A stretch of 64,000 nucleotides of DNA from Rhabdophis nuchalis (Eukaryota > Chordata > Lepidosauria > Squamata > Natricidae). Below, piece by piece: positions 53,246-62,695 of this stretch. How positions within the stretch are numbered: the first letter of the stretch is position 1; each line of letters starts with the position of its first letter. A program made the position numbers and the translations under genes. The notes beneath the pieces were generated by a model. It was not told the origin of the DNA, searched no databases, and saw only the letters and a list, made by a program, of their open reading frames with translations. The stretch lies in assembly GCA_039707465.1 (NCBI GenBank), contig CM077647.1, positions 42,779,110 through 42,843,109 on the forward strand, in the 5' to 3' direction.

Positions 53246-54357
53246 ATTCCTCTGCTCTACCCTGCAAAGGGGCTCCCCGCGGCCTCTGTTGAAGGAGGGA
53301 GCGGGTTACCCCAAACAGGGCGGCAGGGCGGTTATCTGCAGACACAATAAGAGTGGCACAATACTGATGCTTGGCCACTCTTAACGCCACAAGGTAAGTC
53401 CTCAAATGGGCTCTCACCTGTGTTCGGTCAGATTCAGAGCGTGACGATCTCCACCTGCTCTCTAGGCGTCTCTTGTGGCGCTTCATCACCCTCAGCTCAT
53501 CGGTAAACCAAGGAGCCTGGGTGGTTCGCTGCCGCAAGAGAGGCCGTAAAGGCGCAACCCGGTCCAAGTCCCCGGTGGCCACACTATTCCATGCAGCCAC
53601 TAGGTCCTCCATCCGGGTGCGGGTCAGGGCTACAGGAAATGGCCCAAGCTCTCGTCTGGAACCTATCAGGTTCCATCAGGCGCCTGGGGCGGAACCATCT
53701 TGGACATTCCAGTTCCGCCTCCCCGCGGTGGGGAGTAGCGGCTGGAAAGTCAAGCCGGAGAAGTGAGTGATCTGACCATGACAGGTGTGTGATGACTAAA
53801 TCCCCTACTCCCAGATCACTCCTCCACTGGCCAGAGACAAAGATGAGATCCAGTGTGTGTCCTCCCTCATGTATGGGGCCCTGAATTATTTGGGTCAGGT
53901 CCATGGCCGCTACCTCGGATCTCTCCCCTACCGATGGCAAGTTAAAGTCCCCCATGACCAATAGTCTGGGGGTCTCAACTGCCATCTCGGCGATCACCTC
54001 GAGGAGCTCGGGCAGGGCTGCTGATGCATAGTGAGGAGCCAGGTATACAATCAGCAAGCCCAACTGCCTCCCTGGACCCCACTTCACGCACAGGGACTCA
54101 CAACCGGTTATCTGTGGCACAGTGGTCTCTCTCGGCTCAAGACCTTCCCTCACAATGACCGCTACCCCACCACCCCTGCCTAGGGCCCGTGACTGATGAA
54201 ATGCGTGGTAACCTGGCGGGCACATTTCCAGGAGAGGAAGTCCTCCCTCGTGGCGCAGCCAGGTCTCCGTGATTCCTGCCAGGTCCGGCTCCCCCTCCGA
54301 CACCAGGTCGTTAATGAGGGGGGCTTTGTTGACAACGGACCTGGCATTGCATAACAT
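53199..54357 (-). pseudogene. L2 endonuclease, frameshifted (copy 3)
   Basis: On the minus strand, 54357-53584 encodes the endonuclease with [26 protein letters not shown] and [10 protein letters not shown] all present. A ~24-bp deletion after SEVA removes the REFMASMT segment. The frame is lost near 53640 (after RFQTRAW) and resumes at 53612-53199 ([17 protein letters not shown] … SRWRSSRSESDRTQVRAHLR). A further shift near 53250 separates it from the RT frame. Confidence 0.85.
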
Positions 54358-54420
54358 CAGTCTCAGGCCCTGGCTCTGTAGGTCCTGACCACCTAGATTG
54401 CGGGGGTTGGGACAACCATC

Positions 54421-54790
54421 TCAAGGGGGGGGGGGAGAGAAACAGAGACAGATACACACAGAGAAAAACAGAGAGAGGCAGAGAGAGGGAGAGAGAGGGA
54501 GATACACAGAGAGAAAGGGAGGGAAGGAAAGAGAGAGAGAGAGAGAAAGTAGGGGAGAGAGACAGAGAGAGAGAGTAAAAGAGAGAGGGAAAGAGATGGA
54601 GAAAGAGAAAGAGAGAGGGGGAGGGAAAGAGAGAGGTAAAAAGAGAGAGTGAAACACAGAGAAACAGAAAGAGGCAGACAGAGAGGGAAAGCGAGAAAGA
54701 AAGAGGGGGAAAGAGAGAAAGAGACAAAGATTAAGTGAGAAAAGGGGGAAATATGAGGGGAAAGATGAAGGGAAAGAGAGAAATGATATT
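54421..54790. repeat. purine-rich (GA/GAGA/AGAC) array
   Basis: About 370 bp of almost pure purine on the plus strand, starting with a G-run at 54425. It joins the 5'-truncated end of L2 copy 3 to the right part of the hAT-like element. The Ser/Leu/Phe-rich minus-strand frames and Glu/Arg-rich plus-strand frame are low-complexity artefacts. Confidence 0.95.
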
Positions 54791-55113
54791 ACAAACATTT
54801 TTCTTTTTTATTGTTGCCAAATGTAATATTTCAAAACCAGTAAAAAATGAAGGGGCATAAAAGTGCATTTATCATGTTTTTCTCAGAACCATTAGCTGAA
54901 CTCTGCATTGTTTATCATTATTTTTGGTAGTAAAACCTCATTATTCAGGTAAAATTGCCGTATTGGCACTTTGTGATAAATAAGTTGTTTTTGGGTTGCA
55001 TTTTGGGTAGTTGGTCTCCAAATGGTTCGCCATCACTGCTCTAGTCTAGCAAAAGACTTTATATCATTTCATACAAGTGGTTGTCTATACTCTTTTTAAA
55101 ACCTCCAGTGATG

Positions 55114-55264
55114 GAGTGGTGGGTTTCTAACATTTTTACTACTGACTCCTCAAGCTTGCATGTGCGCTCATGAGCAGAAGCAGCTGGGTGGGAGGTGAAG
55201 CCTTCTACCACTGCTACTACTAGTTCACCCAATCTGGGCTGAACCAGAAGCAATCCACCTCTGC
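55114..55264. mobile_element. small foldback element in the CR1
   Basis: AGTGGTGGGTTTCTAACATT at the left and GAAGCAATCCACCTCTGC at the right interrupt CR1 between GTGATGGA and ACAACTTCTG. The ends are roughly inverted (GTGGTGGGTT/AATCCACCTC). Confidence 0.6.
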
Positions 55265-55345
55265 TACAACTTCTGAAGACAAGCCATTTCACTGGTTAAT
55301 TGTTCTTCGTTAATTTCTGGACTTGCTTGGTTTAGAATTGCTTTT

Positions 55346-56245
55346 CACCCCACAATACTAATATGTCCAATTTCTTATAGCCAATTTATATGAGGAATTA
55401 AATGTGATTCCTCTCTAATCTGTAAATTAGGATCATAATCTGAAATGTCATTCTGCCTGTATGAGGATAAGCAGACAACAAATTGGATATTCAAGATAGC
55501 TCCTCTGAAAGTAGACACATTAATATTCTTTATATGCAGCTCCTTACTCTTTCTTGAAAGCAATGCTTGCTTGCTCTACTATACATGTGACCACACTATC
55601 ATTTATCTGGTTGGTGATAATTTCTACCTAGGACAATCTTTTTTTTTTTCTAAGCAAAATTATTACCTTGCAGTTATCTCATTTTCTTGTTCCTAGATGT
55701 GTCTTCTCTGGGAAAAAGAAATTGCATTTTCGAATGGCTTGTCTGCTACAGTTGACTCTTAGAGCCACAATTCTCATAGGCACCAATTAGCTTCTGATAA
55801 ACAGCAATTTAATAAAGCAAACTTTTGGAGACAGAGAAATTTTGATCTTTTCAACGTTTCATCAAGAAAGGCCCTAATTATTAAGTCAATTCTTAAGCAG
55901 CAGAGGACAGTTTATCCATTGTAAGAGGTCAGGCAATAGTTTATCGCTATTACAATTTTTTTATGTATTGAATTGTAAAAGTTGTGCTTTGATATGAACT
56001 GTCAGGTTGAAAACAATCATTCCAACAAAAAATGCCATGCCGCTCCCCATGCAACCCCAAAACTTTGCTGAACTTTAGTTCTATTATATCAGTTACTGGA
56101 AACATTACTTGATGGAAAATGATGGAAATGAAAGAACACCCATTTGAAACATAATGAGTTGGATCAGGTTAAAACTGTTAGGAAGGAGACAAAGGATATA
56201 TTTTGATCAATTTTTAAAAAGTTGGGAGCATCCTCTTCCACTTGG
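55346..56245. other. AT-rich DNA, nothing recognised
   Basis: No supported gene or element. Confidence 0.45.
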
Positions 56246-56642
56246 TATAGGCAGTCCTTGATTTATGACCACAACAGAGCCAAAACATTTTGTTGTTAAG
56301 CAGAACAATTGTTAAGTAAGTTTTGTCCCATTTTACACTCTTTCTTGCCACAGTTGTTAAGTGAATCACTGCAGTTGTTAAGCTAGTAACAGGGTTGTTA
56401 AGTGAATCTAGCTTTCTCATTGACTTTGCTTGTCAGAAGATCACAGAAGGTAATCATATGACACTGGGACACTGTATTGATCATAAATATGAAACAATTG
56501 CCAGGCCTCCAAATTTTGTTCACATGACCATGGGGCTGCTGCAATGGTAATCAGTGTGCAAAACAGTCATAAATCACTTTTTTCAGTGCTGTTGTAACTT
56601 CAAATAGCAACTAAATGAATAGTGTAAGTCGACTACCTGTAT
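56246..56642. mobile_element. TA-flanked foldback repeat (~395 bp)
   Basis: The left end TATAGGCAGTCCTTGATTTA and right end GTAAGTCGACTACCTGTA are inverted. The interior has the GTTGTTAAGTGAATC motif repeated (GTTGTTAAG occurs at least four times, 56290-56405). The ends and TA borders fit a mariner/Tc-type MITE. No transposase. Confidence 0.75.
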
Positions 56643-57570
56643 TCCTTCCTTTTAGTAGAAGATAATAAAAATTGTGCAAGCCAAAAGTTGCTCTTGGCCT
56701 CTAAATACCATGCCAATATGTAGTGTGTGGTGCTTTAATTTCATTTACATTTAAATTAATCAGCATTCTATAGCTAGTACAAGATATATTAAGTCAGGTA
56801 ATGGCTGATTGACTAAATCAACTTCAACCTTGAATAGGGATTTAACACAGGTTCTTTCCTGTGACACTCTAATCACTATGTTCTTGTTGATCTGAATTTG
56901 TTATTCAACGTTTCAGGATTGTCACAAGAAGGAAGAATATGGGATTGTGTGAGAGGCTGATAGGAACCTGTAGCGTGACATTGCCGCAGAATTTATATGC
57001 TTACAACCCTGTGATTAAAATAATAGCCAGCCTTTCATTTATTCTAACAAATGCAAAATGGGTCTGAAATGTATTGCTGTACTCCTTGATATTGCCTCCA
57101 GCATGACTGCCTGAGCAGCCACTGATTGTATTTTGCTTTGGGACAATAGAGACAGGTGATGGAGATGAATAATGTGCAAGGATGTATCACTGTTCCAGCT
57201 GCCTTTATTCTCATTGAGAGGCCGGCACTGGGGGCAGTGTGTGCGTGTGTCAGGCTCTATAGTGTCAACAGCAATTCAGTCCTTGCCTCTTTTGCTTTGC
57301 ACTCTGCGTTTCCTTATTTGCATCTGAATCCATATGTTTACACCTGCCAGGCTGCATTTGACCTGCTAAAATGTGGGTCTCCCTAGTCTCTCAATCATGT
57401 TCTTATATACAACAGCTAAGTAATTCTGAGTATAAATGCCTTGTGGGAGGGAAAAGGGCAAATGGAAATTCTTGTATATGGCTTCCGCGAGGGGTTGTGT
57501 TTAGCCAAGGAGCTAATGATACTTTTTGCCATGGGAAGACCTCCAATATTAAGAAATTTTATAGGAGTAC
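56643..57570. other. no gene; possible single-copy conserved stretch at 57130-57380
   Basis: 57130-57380 is of balanced composition, free of recognisable repeat and different in texture from its surroundings. No splice-flanked exon is convincing. It could be an ancient non-coding element; sequence alone cannot show this. Confidence 0.3.
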
Positions 57571-57576
57571 TGTTTA

Positions 57577-57695
57577 CTACATGATAGATATAGTAAACTA
57601 TATCTATCATGTAGATAGATATACTATTATATCTATCTATCATAGATAGATATACTATTATATCTATCTATCATGTAGATAGATATACCTGATAT
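57577..57695. repeat. palindromic GATA/TATC hairpin cluster
   Basis: CTACATGATAGATATA (57577-57592) pairs perfectly with TATATCTATCATGTAG (57599-57614) over a 6-bp loop. Two more overlapping hairpins of TAGATAGATATACTATTATA type follow. Confidence 0.9.
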
Positions 57696-58458
57696 ACTAT
57701 TTCAGGGTAATAGTGAACCGAACATCAGGATTCCCAATTGATGACTATCGATATCAGTGTCTCTAGTGATAGTTTCATCCACCATACTCCAAAAGCAGAA
57801 GAAGAACATGTATTTAATTTCCAAGACAGACTCTGGATACTACACAGACTGTGAAGGGAGTCTTGAAAAGTAAGAATGGTGAATGACTGCAGTCTCTATC
57901 TTTACTTTTCGGAAAGAAACAGGAGGAACTGACCGACAAGTAGCACACTGATATATTAAAAGAGAAATGGAAAGCTACTTCAAGTTTCTTTTGGTACCTA
58001 AGCTTTTATAGCTGGCTGCACATTCCATGAAAACCATTTTGCAATGATACACCTCATTTCAAATACAAAAATTGGCTCAGAAACATTTGGGTGTCTTGGC
58101 TTAGCATTTAAGTCATAAAAATTTCTGCCACAATAAATTTGCTGATGTGCCCCTAGACATTTTCATTGTCTTTCTCAAATAAGTTGAACCTGCAACTTCC
58201 AGAATATCTTGCTCACTAGCTGATCATTCTGGGTTTAAGCCTTTGCGAGGCTCCTATAGGTGAAACTCAAAAAATTAGAATATTGTGCAAAAGTTCATTT
58301 ATTTCAGTAATGCAACTTAAAAGGTAAAACTAATATATGAGATAAGACTCATTGCATGCAAAGCAAGATAGTTCAAGCCATCATTTGTCATAATTGTGAT
58401 GATTATGGCGTACAGCTCATGAAATGAAATCCCAAATTTACAATCTCAGAAAATTAGT

Positions 58459-58689
58459 GTGCTTGATTGGCCAGCAAACTCGCCTGACCTGAACCCCATA
58501 GAGAATCTATGGGACATTGCCAAGGTAAAGATGAGAGACATGAGACTGAACAATGCAGAAGAGCTGAAGGTCGCTATTGAAGCATCTTGGCCTTCCATAA
58601 CACCTCAGCAGTGCCACAGGCTGATAGCTTCCATGCCGCGCCTCATTGAGGCAGTAATTGCTGCAAAAAGAGCCCAGACCAAGTACTGA
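58459..58689 (+). pseudogene. Tc1 transposase C-terminal fragment
   Basis: A 76-codon frame contains LDWPANSPDLNPIENLWDIA, the signature around the third catalytic acid (the E of NPIENLW) of the DDE domain. The tail ends LIEAVIAAKRAQTKY. The DNA-binding HTH region and the first two catalytic Asp residues are deleted. The frame itself has no stop. Confidence 0.9.
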
Positions 58690-58893
58690 GTACATATATA
58701 TGCATATACTTTTCAGAGGTTTGATATTATTCTATGCAAAATCCTTGTTTTATTGATTGCATGTAATATTCCAATTTTCTGAGATTGTGGATTTGGGGTT
58801 TTCATAAGCTGTATGCCATAACCATCACAATTATGACAAATCACGGCTTGAACTATCTTGCTTTGCAGGTAATGAGCCTTATCTCATATATTA

Positions 58894-59686
58894 CCATATT
58901 TTTCAGAGTATAAGACACACCTTTTTTCCTCTAAAAAGCGGCTGAAAATCTGGTTGTGTCTTATACACTGAATACAGCATTTTTTGCCTGTCGAAGCCCC
59001 ACCCCCTTCACCAAAATGGCTGTGCATAGTCTTATGGAAGCTTTCAGAGAGATCCTGGGGGCTAGGTAGGGCAGAAATAAGCATAAATGGCCCATTTTTG
59101 CCTCCCCAGCCCCAGCAGCACTCTATAAGCCTCCATAAGGCTATGCATGCAATTTGTTTGATGAAAAACGGGTTGTTTGTAGCTCATTATTGCCCCCCCC
59201 CACCTCCCAGGAGCACTCTGCAAACCCCCCAAGGCTATTTATGTCTTTTATTTGAAAAAAAAACAGGCTGTTTGGGGGAGGTTTGCAGAGTGCAAAAACT
59301 TTTTTCCCCTTTTAGAAAGTTGTTTAGTTAAGAGTGGTTGATGACAATTACATTGATCAAGTGCTGTCCCAGCAGAAACAATGTTTTAGGTGCTACAGGT
59401 TGTCAGGGATTTCCTTCTCCAGCACATGGATAAATACACCTGGAAACATCTACCTACCTACCTACTCTCTCCCCCCCTACCTATCTACTGTATTTCTCTC
59501 TCTCTATTTCTCTCTCTCTCTCTATCCCTTTATCTACTAACTACTCTCTCTCCCTCCCTCCCTACTGTATTTCTCTCTCTCTTCCTCTTATCCCTCTACC
59601 TACCTATCTACTTTTTTAAAAAAATGCCTCTTCAAAACTTGGGTGCGTCTTATACTCCGGTGCATCTTATACTTTGAAAAATATGG
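58894..59686. mobile_element. TA-flanked element inserted in the Tc1 right repeat
   Basis: The left end CCATATTTTTCAGAGTATAA and right end TTATACTTTGAAAAATATGG are inverted, and TA duplications lie at 58892-58893 and 59687-59688. Deleting it restores a continuous Tc1 terminal repeat. A CTAC/TC-rich microsatellite (about 59445-59610) sits inside. The only open frames are low-complexity. Confidence 0.88.
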
Positions 59687-59764
59687 TAGTTTCACCTTTT
59701 AAGTTGAATTATTGAAATAAATGAACTTTTGCATGATATTCTAATTTTCCAAGTTTCACCTGTA

Positions 59765-61310
59765 CATTAAGGAAAACTGATTGAAATATTACCAGTTGTT
59801 TAAGTACTTTGAAAATGGTTCACTTTAGTAGCCAAATTGCTTCAGAATCTCTACCTCAAATTCAAAATCCACAAATTTATTCCTCTATGTTAAATCTTTT
59901 CCCATACTTTTTCCTTTTACCCTTGTATACATTTGTTTTGCTAAGAATCAGGAGAGAAGTGATCAGGTTCCCAGGCAATAAGCTCTTTTGGATCCAGAGA
60001 CAATGAACATTCTGGTAAATATTTTAAGTTTTATTATTCCCAAACAGATTTAAAAGCTGAACATAAAAAGCATACATTGCAAGCAAGATAATAATATCTT
60101 ACAAGGTATAGAAGCCCCTTAATAATGACAGCAGAGATACCCTTAAATGTAGCTAGTTTCCACAATATCCAGTGCTGGATTCTGTGCAGAGGTGCCAAAC
60201 AAAACACAACAGCCTCAAGGTTTTTATCAAAACTTGGCACTATGGCTTCACAGCCCTATTATGATCAGGGAACTGCAAAGCCTGACCTTGACAGGGTGGC
60301 ACAAGGAGATGGGAATCGGAAGTCTGAGATTTACAAAGTAAGACACGTTTTGAAGCTATATGAAAATCTCCACCCCTCCTTATTCATTAAACAAGAGGTG
60401 GGGGTACTAAGCTAGCTCAGAATGAATTATAAACTTCTAGACTTTTCTTAATATTGAGAAATCAAAACACGTCACTTGGTTTTTTGCATCGCCACTACAA
60501 CATTAAATGCTAGACTGGCATTATGCTTTGGATTGGCAATTTAAGAGTTCCTTTCTACAATAATGAATCCCATGATTTTACTAATGCAAATTAAGTGTGC
60601 AATATTAAAAAGAAATAAAGAAATCAAAAGTAGCATTCAAAGAATTGCTATATAGCATCGTAGGCATTGCATACAAGATTACCCTGTATAGGGAAGGGCA
60701 GAGGAAATGCCTGTTAAAGAGGCAAGTTTCTATTTCCAATTGCATGGCATTTATGATTTAGCAGCTTCAGCTGGAGCAGGGACAGGGGTAGAGGACAGGC
60801 AGGACTGAATCATCCATATATAAGATGAATGGAAGAAGTTAAAACAGAGAGGTTTAGGGGGGGAAAGGAAATGGATTGAAGCTGGGCTACAGGATTTATG
60901 GGAGGACTCGCTTTCTAGTAGGAGGGAAATTGTTACATTCATTCCAGGGACTTAAAACAGGTGGCCAAATGGCTTTTCATTAAGCCTGGGGAAAGAGGGA
61001 GAAAACACTGTAACAAAAGTCCTGATATATTTGGTTTCCTCCTAACATTGTTTTTCCTCCCATTGTAAAGTCAAGGAAAAAGGCCTTATTTGTTTCTTTA
61101 GAACTGAGTGTGACAATTCTACAAACTACTAGAAAAGTAGGCCATAGAAAAGTGCCAGTTAAATAAAAAAAATATTGAGAATGGTGGCCATTCTCTACCA
61201 TTCACCCAGAACTGCAGAAGTTTCTTGGATGAGAAGCAAAGCATTTTCAAAGAACCCCCCCCCCTTCCCCCCCAAGAAATCATAATATAGAAGACTGAGA
61301 ATAACCATAG
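59765..61310. other. mixed DNA, nothing recognised
   Basis: No supported gene or element; C- and T-homopolymer runs at 61254-61276 and 61312-61345. Confidence 0.45.
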
Positions 61311-61726
61311 ACACTTTTTTTAGGTCTATTTTTTTATTTTTTTATTTATTTTGTCAAGCATCTATCAGTTAACATATATAAGTATAAACCTGATTTTTAA
61401 TACATTAAATGGATATGAATAAATATTAGGACAGGGACAGTAGGCATGTTGGTGCGCTTATGCACGCCCCTTAGAGACTTCTTAGGAATGGGGTGAGGTC
61501 AACAGTCTAAGGTTAAAGTTTTGGGGGTTTGGTGAAGAAACCACAGAGTCAGGTAGTGCATTCCAGACATTGACCACTCTGTTGCTGAAGTTGTATTTTC
61601 TGCAGTTGAGTTTGGAACGGATTACCTTAAGTATGTATCTATTGTGTGCTTGCAGATTGTTGTGGATGAAGCTGAAGTAGTCATTGACAGGTAGGACATT
61701 GTAGCAGATAATTTTATGTACTACGC

Positions 61727-62190
61727 TTAGGTCAGACTGAAGCAGTGTAGTTCTAAGTCCAAAATTTCAACTCTGGTGGCATAAGATATTCTATTGTGAA
61801 TGGGGTACTCTTCTCGTGAAATATCTCTGCACTCATTCAATTGCTTTAATGTCCATATGCAGTGCAGGTTCCCGACAGATGAGCTGTGTTCAAGCTGTGT
61901 GGTCTTGCAAATGTTGTATACTCTGGTTAGCAGTACAATATTACCAGAGGAGAAGCTAAGCAGGAGGTTACCAACTCTTAATGCCTTTTTGGAAATTTTA
62001 TTACAGGGGAATCTGGCACTTAGATCATTATATATGAGTACTCCAAGTTCCTTGACAGAGTGAGGGTCATCTACAAGGTCATGTTGACTCAGCTTATATT
62101 TTGGGTTCTGATTTGTTTTGCCAATGTGTAAGACAGAGCATTTTTGGTTGAGATTTGAAGTTGCCAATTGTTTGACCATTCTGACACATA
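61727..62190 (-). pseudogene. CR1-like ORF2 thumb and C-terminal region
   Basis: An open stretch on the minus strand reads QLATSNLNQKCSVLHIGKTN, then VKELGVLIYNDLSARFPCNK, KISKKALRVGNLLLSFSSGN and YNICKTTQLEHSSSVGNLHC. This is the order seen after the YxDD box in CR1-superfamily RTs (N-KC-VLHLGK, DLGV, KA-R-LL-FSS, LEY). The remaining upstream residues of the open frame come from the inserted LTR. It is decayed: the VRPxLEY box is changed and stops follow. Confidence 0.72.
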
Positions 62191-62197
62191 GTGAAGG

Positions 62198-62514
62198 TGT
62201 TATAGATCGGTCAGAGAGGGAGTCCGGACTCAGGTTGGTCAAAAACAGAAGCCATTTATTGGCAACACAACGAGAACCATCGAACAGTACAGGCAAGTTA
62301 AAAGGTGTGGTAGACAGGGGCTTCCCCACTTGACAGCTATTTAAACAAGAGCTGTCAAGCGGGGAACCAATCAGGATGCCCGGCAACCCAATTCCAGCCA
62401 GTCGCGTCCGAGCCAATCAGATGCGACTGGCTGTTGCCTAGCCTACAAGGGTGAGGTCGAAGACTTGCGGCCGGTCATAAGTCGAGGACTGGTCGCAAGT
62501 CGAGGATCTCAACA
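62198..62514 (-). mobile_element. probable solo LTR (317 bp)
   Basis: On the minus strand it starts TGTTGAGATCC and ends CTATAACA (TG…CA, with TGTT/AACA ends). In order it shows CTGATTGGCTC and CTGATTGGTTCC (two CCAAT-type boxes), a TATA-like TTTAAATAG, and CCAATAAATGG as polyadenylation signal. This gives a U3-R-U5 layout. Flanking pentamers GAAGG (62193-62197) and GAAAG (62515-62519) match at 4 of 5. No internal retroelement genes are present, so it is a recombined solo LTR of a Gypsy-type or endogenous-retrovirus-type element; which one cannot be told. Confidence 0.82.
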
Positions 62515-62604
62515 GAAAGTCTTTTTGAAGGGTAGCAGCATTGTTGGTGTTGTTAAATAGTTTTACATTGTCAGTGAAGATGATCTCAGCCTTATCTTGG
62601 ATAG

Positions 62605-62695
62605 ACAGAATATATCCATCCTTGTCTTGCTAGATCTTTCAGTAGCATTTGATACCTCTGACTGTGGTATTTTGTTTTGTAGTGACTCTATTCAT
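62605..62695 (+). pseudogene. L2 reverse transcriptase motif A fragment
   Basis: Plus-strand reading gives [20 protein letters not shown], the L2 motif A region (compare [20 protein letters not shown] in the copies above). It may continue in decayed form to about 63250, where LGVPLDSYIN recalls LGVLLDxxL. It is an old copy that abuts the reverse-strand CR1-like element. Confidence 0.6.

Larger units (their letters stand above)
51381..54420 (-). mobile_element. L2-clade LINE, copy 3, reverse strand, 5'-truncated
   Basis: The 3' tail (plus strand GGGACTCGGGGCGGTGTACA) is at the left. RT and endonuclease extend to [11 protein letters not shown] at 54357 and end about 60 bp further on, where a poly-purine array begins. 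The N-terminal region present in copies 1, 2 and 6 is absent. Confidence 0.92.
50855..55038. mobile_element. hAT-like non-autonomous element split by an L2
   Basis: The left end CCCTGATAGTGAACC and right end GGTTCGCCATCACTG are imperfect inverted repeats (11 of 15 match). The flanking octamers CTTTAGTC (50847-50854) and CTCTAGTC (55039-55046) match at 7 of 8, the duplication size of hAT. Its own sequence is about 50855-51310 and 54790-55038. No transposase is seen. The interior holds L2 copy 3 and a purine-rich array. Confidence 0.82.
50811..55345 (-). mobile_element. CR1 3' fragment split by a hAT-like element
   Basis: The left piece (50811-50854: GTTGGAAAGGACCTTAAAGA) and right piece (55039-55345: TCATTTCATACAAGTGGTTG, ACAACTTCTGAAGACAAGCC) join into a normal minus-strand CR1 tail, as seen near 8.1-8.4 kb. 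The right piece also holds a small foldback element at 55114-55264. Confidence 0.8.
58257..59762 (+). mobile_element. Tc1-like DNA transposon, internally deleted and interrupted
   Basis: The long terminal inverted repeats (about 200 bp) start AGGTGAAACTCAAAAAATTA on the left and end in the complement of AGGTGAAACTTGGAAAATTA on the right, with TA on both sides. The left repeat runs straight into the transposase C-terminus at about 58457, showing a large internal deletion. The right repeat is split by the element at 58894-59686. Confidence 0.9.
61330..62640 (-). mobile_element. CR1-superfamily LINE, reverse strand, split by a solo LTR
   Basis: The minus-strand RT end and C-terminal region lie at 62600-61727. 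A long 3' UTR follows to about 61350 (TTTATTTATTTTGTCAAGCA on the plus strand). The two coding pieces on either side of 62198-62514 join in order: KLFNNTNNAATLQKDF, then WSNNWQL. The exact clade (CR1, L3 or Rex-like) is uncertain. Confidence 0.75.

Noticed and set aside
54311..54798. Ser/Leu/Phe-rich and Glu/Arg-rich frames of 84-138 codons
   Set aside because: They come from a purine-rich simple repeat and have no family features.
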